In this document: positions 51,681-60,984 of the stretch, piece by piece
Numbering within the stretch: position 1 is the stretch's first letter
Layout of the letters: each line of letters starts with the position of its first letter
Assembly (NCBI RefSeq): GCF_002019855.1
Contig: NZ_CM007717.1
Location: 1,182,452-1,246,451 of the forward strand
Length of the DNA: 64,000 nucleotides
DNA from: Streptomyces antibioticus
GTDB lineage: Bacteria > Actinomycetota > Actinomycetes > Streptomycetales > Streptomycetaceae
Reading direction: 5' to 3'
Notes under the pieces: generated by a model
What the model saw: only the letters and a program-made list of their open reading frames with translations
Databases searched by the model: none
Told to the model about the DNA's origin: nothing
Translations under genes and position numbers: made by a program

Positions 51681-53024
51681 TTGAAGCGAGCAGACGTACT
51701 GAGGGATCTCGCGCAGCCGTGGCACGTATCCGTCCAGTCGACAGCGGAACTGGCGGGCAGCGTCGCGAAAGCGGCTGCCGCGGACGAGAAGGCCAAGCAG
51801 GAGAAGAATCAGGCGCCCCTGCGCCGCAAGCCGGAACTCCGCCCCTTACCGGTGAAGCCGCTCGGCCTGTCGCTCCAGCTCACCCCTTGGGACGTGCTCC
51901 ACACCTTGGGCCGGGCCAACGTCCTCGCCCGGCAAGGCGCCGGGCGAGGCCTCGCCGAGCACTGGGCAAGCCTGAAGTACTGCCAGGCCCTGACCGGTAA
52001 CGACGGCCACTACATGGCCCTTTCATCAGAGGGCCGCAACCCGCGGCGCCACTACGCTGCCACCCAGTCGGGCGAGCTGAGCATCGGCTTCGCCCTCGCG
52101 CTCGCCCACCGCGTGCTCTCCGCGCAGTATCCGGATCACTCGGTATCGGTCATCGATGCCGAGATAGCCATGCGGGCCGGCTGGGAGCTGACCGGCAAGG
52201 AGGCCGGGCGCAGCAGCGCCCCAAGGCGACCGAACTTCTTCCTGGAGGTCTGGAAACCCGGTGAGCCGTCCCGGGTCATTCCGGTCACCTGCAAGGGCAC
52301 CCACGGCAACGTGTCCCAGGCACACAAGCAGCTCGCCACCGCCTCCGCCGACGTCGAGGGCATCCACATCGGCCCGTACAACGAGACTCCGTCCCTGGTC
52401 TTCGGCACGACGCTCCCCAAGAAGAGCGAGAACATCACCGTCTACCTGCTCCAGGCCCCCGGCGACGGCACCCTGCAGCTGCCGACGACAGTGACCCTCG
52501 ACCCTCCCATCGAGGACCGCGCCATCGTCCCCGGCATCCACGTTCCCACCGAGCCGGACGAGAAGCCGGTCGTCCTGCCCGGATACCACCTCCAGCCCGA
52601 GGAGCACGGCTGGTTCGGCCGAGTTCTCGCCCAGGCCGATGCGGCAGGTCTGATGGCGTTCACCGGCGGTGGTGAACCGACAGCCCGCTACCTCACCAAG
52701 CGCCAGGGCAAGCGGCACTTCGAGACCTTCACCCACGCCGGCACCGGCATCGTCCAAGACGTCACCCACACCATCCACGGCAAGAACTTCGTGGGCACCG
52801 ATCACGTCTTCCGCCTCAACGGGATCCGGGTCGAGGCCTTCTCCGGCCTCGCCGAGGACCTCTTCGAGCACCTACGAGAAGGCAGGGTCGAGCAGTACCG
52901 CCAAGAGGCACACACCCTCCGCGACTCCTGGGACGCCGACCCCTGGGACGCAAAGTGGCGCGGCCCCGTCTCCTTGCACCCCGACGGCACCGTGATGGCG
53001 CTGCGCCGCCTCCGTCTGCGCTGA
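51681..53024 (+). CDS. large soluble protein of unknown function
   Basis: A 447-aa protein with a TTG start after AGGGGGA. Residues about 1-60 are charged and helical. The middle holds IDAEIAMRAGWELTGKEAG, FFLEVWKPGEPSRVIPVTCK and GTHGNVSQAHKQLATASADV. The order acidic residue then VTCKG could be the D/E-x-K core of a PD-(D/E)XK-type fold, but I cannot confirm this. The end has FAGTD-free segments such as HGKNFVGTDHVFRLNG. It lies between two terminators and has no metal-related motif, so it does not belong to the arsenic operon. Confidence 0.7.
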   Translation: MKRADVLRDLAQPWHVSVQSTAELAGSVAKAAAADEKAKQEKNQAPLRRKPELRPLPVKPLGLSLQLTPWDVLHTLGRANVLARQGAGRGLAEHWASLKYCQALTGNDGHYMALSSEGRNPRRHYAATQSGELSIGFALALAHRVLSAQYPDHSVSVIDAEIAMRAGWELTGKEAGRSSAPRRPNFFLEVWKPGEPSRVIPVTCKGTHGNVSQAHKQLATASADVEGIHIGPYNETPSLVFGTTLPKKSENITVYLLQAPGDGTLQLPTTVTLDPPIEDRAIVPGIHVPTEPDEKPVVLPGYHLQPEEHGWFGRVLAQADAAGLMAFTGGGEPTARYLTKRQGKRHFETFTHAGTGIVQDVTHTIHGKNFVGTDHVFRLNGIRVEAFSGLAEDLFEHLREGRVEQYRQEAHTLRDSWDADPWDAKWRGPVSLHPDGTVMALRRLRLR

Positions 53025-53033
53025 TGCCACGCA

Positions 53034-53067
53034 GGCCTTCTGGGAGCCTGTCGACTCCCAGAAGGCC
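53034..53067. terminator. bidirectional terminator
   Basis: GGCCTTCTGGGAG stem (13 bp, perfect) with an 8-nt loop, between convergent genes. Confidence 0.9.
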
Positions 53068-53078
53068 GCTGCGCGATG

Positions 53079-53342
53079 TCAGTCGGCGAGCCGGGCCGTG
53101 TAGTCGCCCGCCCCTTCCACCGCGGCGACGAGAGTCGCACTGTCGACGTGTGCGCCCTCCTCCAGGCGGACGATGCTGCGCCCGGTGCGTGTGTCTGTGC
53201 TGGCCGAGCGGACTCCCGGGAGGTCTTCCAGCTCGTCGTCGATGAGCAGGCCGCAGCTGGTGCAGTGCATGCCTTCGATGAGGAGCTCGACCTGAGAGCC
53301 GGTGTCGGCTTCGGTCTTGTTCTTGCGGCTGAAGAGCTTCAT
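53079..53342 (-). CDS. CopZ-like HMA-domain protein
   Basis: An 87-aa HMA protein: LLIEGMHCTSCGLLIDDELE carries the CxxC. ATG 53342 shares its A with the last base of the upstream TauE-cupredoxin stop (TAATG), so the pair is coupled. It is the intact version of the gene at 15294-15509. Probable Cu(I) carrier working with the membrane partner. Confidence 0.9.
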   Translation of the reverse strand: MKLFSRKNKTEADTGSQVELLIEGMHCTSCGLLIDDELEDLPGVRSASTDTRTGRSIVRLEEGAHVDSATLVAAVEGAGDYTARLAD

Positions 53343-54460
53343 TACAGGTCCTTCTTGAACTCGATGGCGCCGGTCTGCATGCCCATGGCGCAGGTGAAAC
53401 GGAGGGTTCCCGGCTTGCGGGTGCCCAGGTCGACGTCGGTATCACCGTCGCGTTTGACGATCTCCTGCACCCCGAGTTCGGGGATGGTGAACGCCCGGGC
53501 GCAGCCGCCTGAGTCCTTGCCGTGCAGCACAAGCGTGGTGGGCACGCCGGCCTTCGCGGTGAACTGGGTGGGGACGTAGAAGTCCGTCACGGTCAGCGTG
53601 ATGATCTGTCGCCCGGACGCGTCCGTACGTACGGGGTTCTCGAGCGGCGCCTGCGAGTCGCCACCGCCCCCGGAACCGCTGCCGTCGCCGCCCTCGACGA
53701 TGAACGGCCCGCTCGCCGAGGTCTGCCGACCCGGTGAGTCGAAAGAGACCCAGCCGCCAGCCTGCAGCGCGGAGATCATGGTCCAGGCCGCGACGGCCAG
53801 CACCACGACACCAGTGAGTCCGGCCAGCTTGCCCGAGAGCGCCTGGCTGCTGCGCCGGAACAGGTAGCCGAGCAGAGCGAACATCGGCGCGGTGCCCACC
53901 ACGAAACCGGCCATGACCGCGGCCCCGGCCACCGCCGATCCGGAGGTGATGGCGAGGAGCTCCATCGAGAGGGTCACCCCGCACGGCACCAAGACGGTGG
54001 CGAAGCCGACCAGGGCGGGGGTGGCCACCGTGTCGGTCTTCGCGCTGCGCCGCATCAGACGGCCGAACGACGCCGGGGGCCTGGGCAGCAGCCGCCCCAC
54101 GGCCTTGACCCCGATCAGGTCCAGGGCGAAGAGCACCATGATTGCCCCGGCCGCGAGCAACAGGATCGCCTGGGTTCGGGGGCTGGGCTGCAGGGTGCTG
54201 CCGAAGATGCCCAGCAGGGCGCCGAGCACGGTGTGGGAGGCGAGCTTCCCGGCCAGGAAGGCCCCCACCGGCGCGAGTGGCGTCACGGCCTCCGGCCGGG
54301 AGTTGTTCGGCTTGGCGGTCGATTTCGAGGCGGGGTCGGGGGTCCGGCGGCGGGTCACGGCGCCGGCCAGCAAGCCCCCCCGTACTGCGGCGCACGAGGC
54401 GCCGCCGGCGAGCAGACCGGTGCTGGCACCGGTGATCAGCAAAGCAATGGACGACGGCAT
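53342..54460 (-). CDS. TauE/DsbD-like membrane protein fused to cupredoxin
   Basis: A 372-aa protein. Residues about 1-230 form a six-helix domain of the sulfite-exporter/DsbD-like group: LLITGASTGLLAGGASCAAV, TALVGFATVLVPCGVTLSME-type helix with a VPCG motif, and GFVVGTAPMFALLGYLFRRS. Residues about 280-372 are an EfeO-type cupredoxin: LTVTDFYVPTQFTAKAGVPT, GGCARAFTIPELGVQEIVKR and LRFTCAMGMQTGAIEF. Such fusions move copper or electrons across the membrane. ATG 54460. Confidence 0.87.
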   Translation of the reverse strand: MPSSIALLITGASTGLLAGGASCAAVRGGLLAGAVTRRRTPDPASKSTAKPNNSRPEAVTPLAPVGAFLAGKLASHTVLGALLGIFGSTLQPSPRTQAILLLAAGAIMVLFALDLIGVKAVGRLLPRPPASFGRLMRRSAKTDTVATPALVGFATVLVPCGVTLSMELLAITSGSAVAGAAVMAGFVVGTAPMFALLGYLFRRSSQALSGKLAGLTGVVVLAVAAWTMISALQAGGWVSFDSPGRQTSASGPFIVEGGDGSGSGGGGDSQAPLENPVRTDASGRQIITLTVTDFYVPTQFTAKAGVPTTLVLHGKDSGGCARAFTIPELGVQEIVKRDGDTDVDLGTRKPGTLRFTCAMGMQTGAIEFKKDL

Positions 54461-54578
54461 GCGTCGTTACTCCTGTTCTGCGACGACGGCACGCGCACAC
54501 GGAAAATCCGGGCGTGCCGAAGGGGACGTGAGAAGACACGGCGTCCCGCGAGGCGTTCGCCTCACGGGTGGCCGGACC

Positions 54579-54965
54579 TCACGTCCGTGACACGCACAAC
54601 CGGTGCAGATCAGGAGGAGCCGCCGCCGGCGGCGGGGCGTTGGGCTGCGTCATCAGGAGTTCGGGCGAGCAGCCCGTCGCGTGCGACACGGTCGCGATCA
54701 CGGGGACGGCCGGGCCGTCCTGGGCCAGGATGCCCTTCGGTGCCACGCACTGTTCCTGGGCCATCGGGCAGCTCGGACCGTGGCCTGGCGACTCGGCAGC
54801 GGCCGGAGATACGGCATGCCCATTCATCGCGATGTGCGGGGACATCTCCATCGGGCCCGGCATCGCCATCGCGGGACGCGCCAGCCCCGTGAGACAGGCG
54901 AAGAGCGCGCACACCAGCAGCACTCCGGACCACGTCCGGAGCGGCAGGGGCAGGCGTCGCGACAT
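54579..54965 (-). CDS. small secreted or anchored protein, CPM-Cys type
   Basis: A 128-aa protein (131 aa from 54974). One N-terminal helix (TWSGVLLVCALFACLTGLAR) precedes a Met/His/Cys-rich outer part (MAMPGPMEMSPHIAMNGHAV, SCPMAQEQCVAP). Similar layout to 15774-16016, and both stand beside TauE-cupredoxin/HMA pairs. A TAGCAT -10 lies just before, so translation may be leaderless. Possible Cu(I)-binding envelope protein. Confidence 0.65.
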   Translation of the reverse strand: MSRRLPLPLRTWSGVLLVCALFACLTGLARPAMAMPGPMEMSPHIAMNGHAVSPAAAESPGHGPSCPMAQEQCVAPKGILAQDGPAVPVIATVSHATGCSPELLMTQPNAPPPAAAPPDLHRLCVSRT

Positions 54966-55035
54966 GCGCGCCATGCTAGGCCAAGCGGCATCGGCAGCCG
55001 CTCAGCACCCCCGGGCCCGTGTGTCAGGGCGCGGG

Positions 55036-55446
55036 TCAGGATCCTGCGGGGACGCTTTCGATGATCTGGCAGACCACGGCGTTCTCCCCACGGTCCGCCG
55101 CTTGGCCGGCCGTGGCGCGCGCGGTCCGGAGGGTGGTGCGCAGGGCCTGGAGGTCGGCGATGCGGCGGTCGATGTCGGCGAGGTGTTGATCGAGGAGGTC
55201 GGTGACGAGGCCGCAGGGCTGCTCGCCGCGGCGCTGGAGGTCGAGGATGTCCTTGATCTCCTTGAGGCTGAGGCCGAGGGCCTGGGCCTGACGGATGAAG
55301 CGAAGGACGGGAACCGCGTCCTCGGTGTAGGTGCGGTAGCCGGCCGCGGTGCGCTCGGGCGGCTCGATGAGGCCGTTGGCCTCGTACAAGCGGACGGCCT
55401 TGGGGCTCAGCCCGGTCTGCGCGGCGATACGGCCGACGGTGAGCAT
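55036..55446 (-). CDS. MerR-family metal regulator (CueR-like)
   Basis: A 136-aa MerR: RIAAQTGLSPKAVRLYEANG, GYRTYTEDAVPVLRFIRQAQ, and LSLKEIKDILDLQRRGEQPC. Cys in EQPCGLV and VVCQIIES could form the metal site. ATG at 55446. It is divergent from the cyclodipeptide-synthase gene. A MerR-type promoter lies between them, oriented to activate the synthase and CopA, so copper or a related soft metal is the probable signal. Confidence 0.88.
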   Translation of the reverse strand: MLTVGRIAAQTGLSPKAVRLYEANGLIEPPERTAAGYRTYTEDAVPVLRFIRQAQALGLSLKEIKDILDLQRRGEQPCGLVTDLLDQHLADIDRRIADLQALRTTLRTARATAGQAADRGENAVVCQIIESVPAGS

Positions 55447-55483
55447 GAACGGATCCCTTCGTGCGAGTCCCGCCAGTGTGCGC

Positions 55484-55514
55484 TTGACCTTGCCCTAAGG
55501 ACAAGGTTTTAGCG
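55484..55514 (+). promoter_or_regulatory. MerR-type promoter for CDPS-copA
   Basis: -35 TTGACC (55484-55489), 19-bp spacer, -10 TTAGCG (55509-55514). The dyad ACCTTG-ccctaagga-CAAGGT (55487-55507) fills the spacer. The synthase ATG is 8 bp past the -10, so the mRNA is probably leaderless. Confidence 0.8.
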
Positions 55515-55521
55515 TCCGGGC

Positions 55522-56262
55522 ATGAGGACGAGCGCAGATCAGGACGACGGCTGTACGGCTGGGCTGACGGTGACACCGCTGAGCAGCCGGTGCGCCGAAG
55601 CGGTCAGGCGGGCCGAGCACGCCTGCTTCGGGATCAGCCCCTTCAACAGCTACTTCTCCACGGGCCGGATCCAGAAGCTGGCCGCGTGGGGGCTGGAGCG
55701 GTTCGAGCGAGTGGACTTCTTCGTGCCCGATGCGCCGAGCGCCTTCACGTTCGAGGCGCTCGGGTACGCACCGGAGAAGGCCGCGTGGAGGGCTCGCAGG
55801 CAGGGTCAATACACCCGCAACAAGATCGTCACCGCGTTGAGTGCCCTGGGTGTGCCCGATGCTGAGAAGCGTGTGCTCGGGTGGGCCGAGCTGGAGGACA
55901 ACGCGGCATTCGGACGGCTCCACACGAGCGGCCTTCGGCGGTACGACGAGGACGCGGGCTTCCGGGACGCGTGCCGGGACGCCACCGGCTGGGTCCTGGC
56001 CGGGAAGGTGCCTGCCGGGCAGCCGCCGGACGAGCAGCAGATCGAGTGCGCGGTCCAGTACTTCCTGGCCGAGCTGCCGCTGTTCATCGACACCCCGTCC
56101 ATCGTCGGCGCCGCCTCGTCGGTCTTCTGCTACCACCAGCCGCCCGACGTACTGCACCGCCTCTACCGGGGAGAGCTGTCCTGGCAGCCGGCCGCCGGCC
56201 AGGGCTTCGCCGTGGTCGCACCAGTCGGCCCACCCGCCGCGCCCGATCCCGTACGAAACTGA
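55522..56262 (+). CDS. tRNA-dependent cyclodipeptide synthase
   Basis: A 246-aa CDPS of the AlbC type, which joins two aminoacyl-tRNAs into a diketopiperazine. The signature [20 protein letters not shown] holds nucleophile S39. [14 protein letters not shown] supplies Y180 and E184. SSVFCYH gives Y204, and [13 protein letters not shown] matches AlbC's middle helix. Normal family length. No oxidase, P450 or methyltransferase tailoring gene is nearby. It is the first gene after a MerR-type promoter and ends 17 bp before a CopA gene. Product amino acids cannot be read from sequence; a metal-binding diketopiperazine is inference. Confidence 0.93.
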   Translation: MRTSADQDDGCTAGLTVTPLSSRCAEAVRRAEHACFGISPFNSYFSTGRIQKLAAWGLERFERVDFFVPDAPSAFTFEALGYAPEKAAWRARRQGQYTRNKIVTALSALGVPDAEKRVLGWAELEDNAAFGRLHTSGLRRYDEDAGFRDACRDATGWVLAGKVPAGQPPDEQQIECAVQYFLAELPLFIDTPSIVGAASSVFCYHQPPDVLHRLYRGELSWQPAAGQGFAVVAPVGPPAAPDPVRN

Positions 56263-56279
56263 AAGCAAGAGGAACTGCC

Positions 56280-58499
56280 ATGGCTACCACCACCCCGGCC
56301 GAAGCCGATCACTCCATAGAACTGGCCATCACCGGCATGACCTGCGCCTCCTGCGTGGCGCGGGTCGAGCGGAAACTGGCCAAGCTGCCCGGAGTGAGCG
56401 CGACGGTGAATCTCGCGACCGCGACCGCGCACATCACGCGGGAGGACCCTGAGGTCTCACCCGAGCAGCTGATCGCCGCCGTCGAAGCCATCGGCTACGG
56501 CGCCGCCCCGATCCGCAGCCGGGTCTCGACCGACGCTGCGGCGGAGACCGAAGCGGCCGACGCCGAGGGATCCCACGTCGCCGGCCTGCGCCGCCGCCTG
56601 ATCGCCTCGGCGCTGCTGGGCCTGCCGGTGGTCGTCGTGTCGATGATCTCCGCCCTCCACTCCCCCGGCTGGCAGTGGCTCGCGCTGGCCCTGGCCACCC
56701 CGGTGGTTGCGTGGGGTGCGTGGCCGTTCCACCGGGCCGCGGCGCTGAACCTGCGGCACGGCTCGGCGACGATGGACACCCTGGTCTCGCTGGGCGTGCT
56801 GGCCGCCTACCTGTGGAGCGTCGGCACCATCCTGGCGGGCGGCGAGCACCTCTACCTGGAGGTCGCCGTCGTCCTGACGGCCTTCCTGCTCGCCGGCCGG
56901 TTCTTCGAGGCCCGTGCCAAGCGGCGAGCCGGGGACGCGATCCGGGCGCTGATGGACTTGGGCGCCAAGGACGTCGCCGTGCTCCGCGACGGTACTGAGG
57001 TCCGGATCCCGGTCGAGGACCTGGCCGTGGGCGACCTGTTCCTCGTACGGCCGGGCGAGAAGATCGCCACGGACGGAGAGGTCGTCGAAGGCGCGTCGGC
57101 GGTGGACGAGTCCCTGCTGACCGGGGAGAGCGTGCCGGTGGAGGTCGCGCCGGGCTCGCAGGTCACCGGTGCAACCGTCAACAGCCACGGACGGCTGACC
57201 GTACGGGCCACCCGGATCGGAGCGGACACCAAGCTGGCGCAGATCGCCGCCCTGGTGGAGCGCGCGCAGACGGGCAAGGCAGCGGTGCAGCGGCTGGCCG
57301 ACCGGATCTCCGCGGTCTTCGTCCCCGTCGTCATCGTCCTCGCCGTAGGCACCTTCAGCGTCTGGATGCTGACGGGCGCCTCCGCCGCGACCGCGCTGAC
57401 CGCGGCCATCGCCGTCGTCATCATCGCCTGCCCCTGCGCCCTGGGCCTGGCGACACCCACCGCGCTGATGGTGGGCACCGGGCGCGGCGCTCAGCTCGGG
57501 CTGCTCATCAGCGGACCGGAGGTACTGGAGTCCACCCGGCGGATCGACACCGTCGTCCTGGACAAGACCGGCACCGTCACCGAAGGCAAGATGCGTCTGG
57601 TCGACGTCGTACCCGCCGACGGCGAGGACAAGGACGAAGTCCTGCGGCTGGCCGGCGCCCTGGAGGACGCGAGCGAGCACCCCATCGCCGCCGCAATCGC
57701 CGCTGCCGCGCGCGAACGGCTCGGCGCCCTTCCGCCGGTCACCGGCTTCGCCAACACCCAGGGCCGGGGCGTGACCGGCCAGGTCGAGGGCCGCGCCGTG
57801 CTCGCGGGACGCGCCTCCTGGCTGGACGGTCAACTGCTGCTCCCGCTGCCCGGCGAGCTCGCCCGGGCACGCGACGCGGCCGAGGCCGCGGGCCGCACGG
57901 TCGTCTTTGCCGCCTGGGACGACCAGGTACGCGCCGCCCTCGTGGTCGCCGACACCGTCAAGGCAACCAGCGCCCAAGCGATCGCCGACCTCAAGCAGCT
58001 CGGGCTCACGCCGGTCCTGCTGACCGGCGACAACACCGCCGCCGCCCGCGCCGTGGCCGCCGAGGTCGGCATCGACCAGGTCATCGCCGAAGTCCACCCC
58101 GAGGACAAGGTCGCCGAAGTCCGGCGACTGCAGGAGCAGGGCCACGTGGTGGCCATGGTCGGCGACGGCGTCAACGACGCCGCCGCACTGGCCCAGGCCG
58201 ACCTCGGCCTCGCCATGGGCACCGGCACCGACGCCGCCATCGCCGCCTCCGACCTGACCCTGGTCCGGGGCGACCTCCGGGCCGCGGGCGATGCGATCCG
58301 CCTGGCCCGCCGCACCCTTCGTACGATCAAGGCCAACCTGTTCTGGGCCTTCGCCTACAACGTCGCCGCCCTGCCGCTGGCCGCGCTCGGCATGCTCAAC
58401 CCCATGATCGCCGGGGCCGCGATGGCTTCCTCCTCGGTATTCGTCGTCTCCAACAGCCTGCGACTCAGGCGCTTCCAGCCCCTGCATCAGACCAGCTGA
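56280..58499 (+). CDS. copA: copper-exporting P-type ATPase, CopA type (second copy)
   Basis: A 739-aa Cu(I) ATPase. N-terminal HMA CxxC at C22/C25 (GMTCASC), C384-P-C386 in the membrane, TGES, D428 in DKTGT, SEHPIAA and [10 protein letters not shown]. It is closest in layout to the CopA at 24766-27027. ATG 56280 after AGAGGA, 17 bp downstream of the cyclodipeptide synthase and apparently in its operon. Not under a CsoR box; controlled by the MerR-type promoter instead. Confidence 0.94.
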   Translation: MATTTPAEADHSIELAITGMTCASCVARVERKLAKLPGVSATVNLATATAHITREDPEVSPEQLIAAVEAIGYGAAPIRSRVSTDAAAETEAADAEGSHVAGLRRRLIASALLGLPVVVVSMISALHSPGWQWLALALATPVVAWGAWPFHRAAALNLRHGSATMDTLVSLGVLAAYLWSVGTILAGGEHLYLEVAVVLTAFLLAGRFFEARAKRRAGDAIRALMDLGAKDVAVLRDGTEVRIPVEDLAVGDLFLVRPGEKIATDGEVVEGASAVDESLLTGESVPVEVAPGSQVTGATVNSHGRLTVRATRIGADTKLAQIAALVERAQTGKAAVQRLADRISAVFVPVVIVLAVGTFSVWMLTGASAATALTAAIAVVIIACPCALGLATPTALMVGTGRGAQLGLLISGPEVLESTRRIDTVVLDKTGTVTEGKMRLVDVVPADGEDKDEVLRLAGALEDASEHPIAAAIAAAARERLGALPPVTGFANTQGRGVTGQVEGRAVLAGRASWLDGQLLLPLPGELARARDAAEAAGRTVVFAAWDDQVRAALVVADTVKATSAQAIADLKQLGLTPVLLTGDNTAAARAVAAEVGIDQVIAEVHPEDKVAEVRRLQEQGHVVAMVGDGVNDAAALAQADLGLAMGTGTDAAIAASDLTLVRGDLRAAGDAIRLARRTLRTIKANLFWAFAYNVAALPLAALGMLNPMIAGAAMASSSVFVVSNSLRLRRFQPLHQTS

Positions 58500-58603
58500 C
58501 GTCGAGTCTTGGCACTCCGATCGCTGGTCAGGGTGGGCTGTGGATCTCGTCTGGGCCCGAGTAGGGTCGTGCTTCTTGTCGTACGACTAGAGCGGGATGG
58601 TTC

Positions 58604-59203
58604 GTGACCCTGGGCATCATCGGGCAGGCAGCTGGACTGTTCGCTGTCACCAACATCGACGACATCCTGATCCTGGCGCTGTTCTTCGCCCAGGGCGCCG
58701 GGCACCGCGGCTCCACCCGCAAAATCGTGCTCGGCCAGTACCTCGGCTTCACCGCGATCCTGGCCGTAGCCGTGGCCGCCGCGTTCGGCGCCACGTTCCT
58801 GCCCGAGTCGGCCATCCCCTACCTCGGTCTCCTGCCCCTCGCCCTGGGCCTGAAGGCCGCCTGGCAGGCATGGAGGCACCGCAATGAGGACGGAGACGAC
58901 GAGGGCGAAGCCCCACAGGGCGGGCCGACCGTCATGGCGGTTGCCGCCGTGACCTTCGCCAATGGCGGCGACAACATCGGCGTCTACGTACCCGTGTTCG
59001 CCACCGCCGGCATCGGCGGGATGAGCGTGTACGCCGCGGTGTTCCTGGTCCTCGTCGCTGTCTGGTGCTTCGCTGGCAAGTTCTTCGCCACTCGCCCCGT
59101 CATCGCCAAGGCCCTTGCCCGCTGGGGGCACATCCTGCTCCCTGCAGTCCTGATCGCCATCGGCCTTCTCATCATCATCGAAGGCGGAGCCTTCGGACTC
59201 TGA
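58604..59203 (+). CDS. CadD-family cadmium resistance transporter
   Basis: A 199-aa membrane protein with about five helices and CadD motifs: GLFAVTNIDDILILALFFAQ, VAAVTFANGGDNIGVYVPVF, and AVLIAIGLLIIIEGGAF. The conserved NIDDI and NGGDNIGVY segments are the family's metal-path signature. GTG start at 58604. Likely Cd (and possibly Zn) efflux; about 105 bp after copA, so a separate promoter is possible. Confidence 0.9.
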   Translation: MTLGIIGQAAGLFAVTNIDDILILALFFAQGAGHRGSTRKIVLGQYLGFTAILAVAVAAAFGATFLPESAIPYLGLLPLALGLKAAWQAWRHRNEDGDDEGEAPQGGPTVMAVAAVTFANGGDNIGVYVPVFATAGIGGMSVYAAVFLVLVAVWCFAGKFFATRPVIAKALARWGHILLPAVLIAIGLLIIIEGGAFGL

Positions 59204-59443
59204 GCAGGCCTCGTCCACGTTCGACGGCCATCGGTCCAGGTTGGCTGTCACCGGACACAGCGGCAGGCCAACCAACGGGGATCGGCGGAGCCAACGAACG
59301 GCCTCCCAGGTTTTGAGCCTTCCAGTTCTGTGATCTGCTGGAGATGTCACCAGACCCGTCTCGGCTACACGCGGGTACACCACCGCCATCGGTGCGGGAC
59401 GTGTCTGAGGCGGCAGGCAGCTCGCGTCCCTGGGAGGCGTTCC

Positions 59444-60274
59444 ATGCCGCACCTCCGGCTGGCCCCGCCGGCCCCCACGCGGCCCGGCGTCCTCCTGCCC
59501 GCGCGTGACCTGGCGATCGCATGGTTCCTGATGGTGCTGCTGGCCGCCCTGGCGTGGGTGCTCACCGTCGGCCAGTCCCGCCACATGGGCATGGAGCCCG
59601 GCACCATGGGCCTGGCGCTCCCCCTTTTCCTGCTGCTGTGGGTGGTCATGATGGCGGCGATGATGCTGCCCTCAGTGGCACCAGTCGCCATCACCTGGGT
59701 ACGCGGCATCAACCGCCGCTCGGCCGGGCCCGCCCGCGCCCTGCGGATCGCCGAATTCGTCAGCGGATATCTCCTCGCTTGGACCGCGTTCGGGCTGCTG
59801 GCGTACGGCGCGCTGGCCGTAACGGGACACCTCGTGGACCGCGATCCCGCGGCGGGCCGCTGGATCGGCGCCGCTGTGTTCCTCCTCGCGGCGGCTCAGC
59901 AGTTCGGTCCACTGAAGCGCGTCTGCCTGCGGCACTGCCGCAACCCGATGTTCCAGCTGCTCCAATACTCACGGTTCAGGCCTTGGGCGAAGGACCTGCG
60001 GGTGGGCGTGCACCACGGGCTCTACTGCGTCGGGTGCTGCTGGGGGCTGATGATCGTCCTGATTCCCCTCGGCGTCATGAACGTGGCCGCGATGGCCGCA
60101 CTGGCGGCCGTCATCTTCCTGGAGAAGCTGTGGCGGCAGGGACCCTGGCTGACCTGGGCGGTCGGCCTCGCCTTCCTCGTCCTGGCCGTACTCGCCCCCT
60201 TCCAGGACTGGCTGCTGCCCGGCCTGGACACATCAGGTCCGCCCATGGGCCAGATGACCGGCTGGACAGGGTGA
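59444..60274 (+). CDS. DUF2182 membrane protein (copper chaperone-like)
   Basis: A 276-aa protein with six helices. LLWVVMMAAMMLPSVAPVAI, GYLLAWTAFGLLAYGALAVT, and HHGLYCVGCCWGLMIVLIPL with MNVAAMAALAAVIFLEKL are DUF2182 signatures, including the CVGCC Cys set. ATG 59444 after GGGAGG. It is convergent with a DUF1326 gene; the two families are regular partners, although their role is not proven. Confidence 0.88.
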   Translation: MPHLRLAPPAPTRPGVLLPARDLAIAWFLMVLLAALAWVLTVGQSRHMGMEPGTMGLALPLFLLLWVVMMAAMMLPSVAPVAITWVRGINRRSAGPARALRIAEFVSGYLLAWTAFGLLAYGALAVTGHLVDRDPAAGRWIGAAVFLLAAAQQFGPLKRVCLRHCRNPMFQLLQYSRFRPWAKDLRVGVHHGLYCVGCCWGLMIVLIPLGVMNVAAMAALAAVIFLEKLWRQGPWLTWAVGLAFLVLAVLAPFQDWLLPGLDTSGPPMGQMTGWTG

Positions 60275-60360
60275 GCGGTCGCAGTGCACCCCGCGGGAGA
60301 CGGCCCGTACGGCGGTCGTCCTCCCGCGTTCAAAACGAAAGCGGCTGTTGCGCGCCTGCC

Positions 60361-60984
60361 TCAACCCCGTCCGGTGGGAGCGCCCTCAGTCTGTTCGCTG
60401 GAGAAGGCGTAGTCGGACACTTCGCCATACGCGCCCTCGAACGACAGCCCGAATGCATTCGAACTACCGGCGGTGCGGCCCAGCGTGAATTCCGGAGAGA
60501 ATCCGAACATCGCGTTCTTCATCGTCGTGGGCCCACCGTCGGGACCCCTCAGGGGTTCGAATTCCAGCTCGGTCTTCCCGCCGACGCTCAGCCGGGGCTT
60601 CTCTCCATCAGACAGGGAGACGCTCGCCCGCTCCACGCCCAGATTCTCGCCGTAGAACTGCGAGAGTTCGCCGAACGCACCGCCTTCGCTCCCAGACACG
60701 ATGCGCGCCACCGCGTCCGTCTGTTCGTCGGTGGCCCCCTCGTCGATGACCAGGCCGACCTTCCAGTTGCCGGAGGTCAGGTTGGAGGGGAAGTAGTTGT
60801 ACAGGACGAAATCCACCCCGGACAGGTTCACATCGTCCAAGCGCCCTTCTTCCACATGGAAGGCGGCGCACCCGAGGCATTCCTCACGCCCCTGCGGGTC
60901 GTGCGGCTTCGCATCGACGGCGCAGCCGCACACCACCGCACACGAGCAACCGGCCAGGTAGTTGCCAGAGATACTCCACGTCAT
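60361..60984 (-). CDS. DUF1326 protein
   Basis: A 207-aa protein with the DUF1326 opening GNYLAGCSCAVVCGCAVDAK (CSC and CGC) and REECLGCAAFHVEEGRLDDV. Cys clusters suggest soft-metal binding. It is convergent with DUF2182. ATG 60984 follows GGGAG. No signal peptide seen. Confidence 0.88.
   Translation of the reverse strand: MTWSISGNYLAGCSCAVVCGCAVDAKPHDPQGREECLGCAAFHVEEGRLDDVNLSGVDFVLYNYFPSNLTSGNWKVGLVIDEGATDEQTDAVARIVSGSEGGAFGELSQFYGENLGVERASVSLSDGEKPRLSVGGKTELEFEPLRGPDGGPTTMKNAMFGFSPEFTLGRTAGSSNAFGLSFEGAYGEVSDYAFSSEQTEGAPTGRG

Noticed and set aside
56457..58487. 676-codon minus-strand open frame opposite the second copA
   Set aside because: Antisense shadow with repetitive Gly/Asp/Gln composition.
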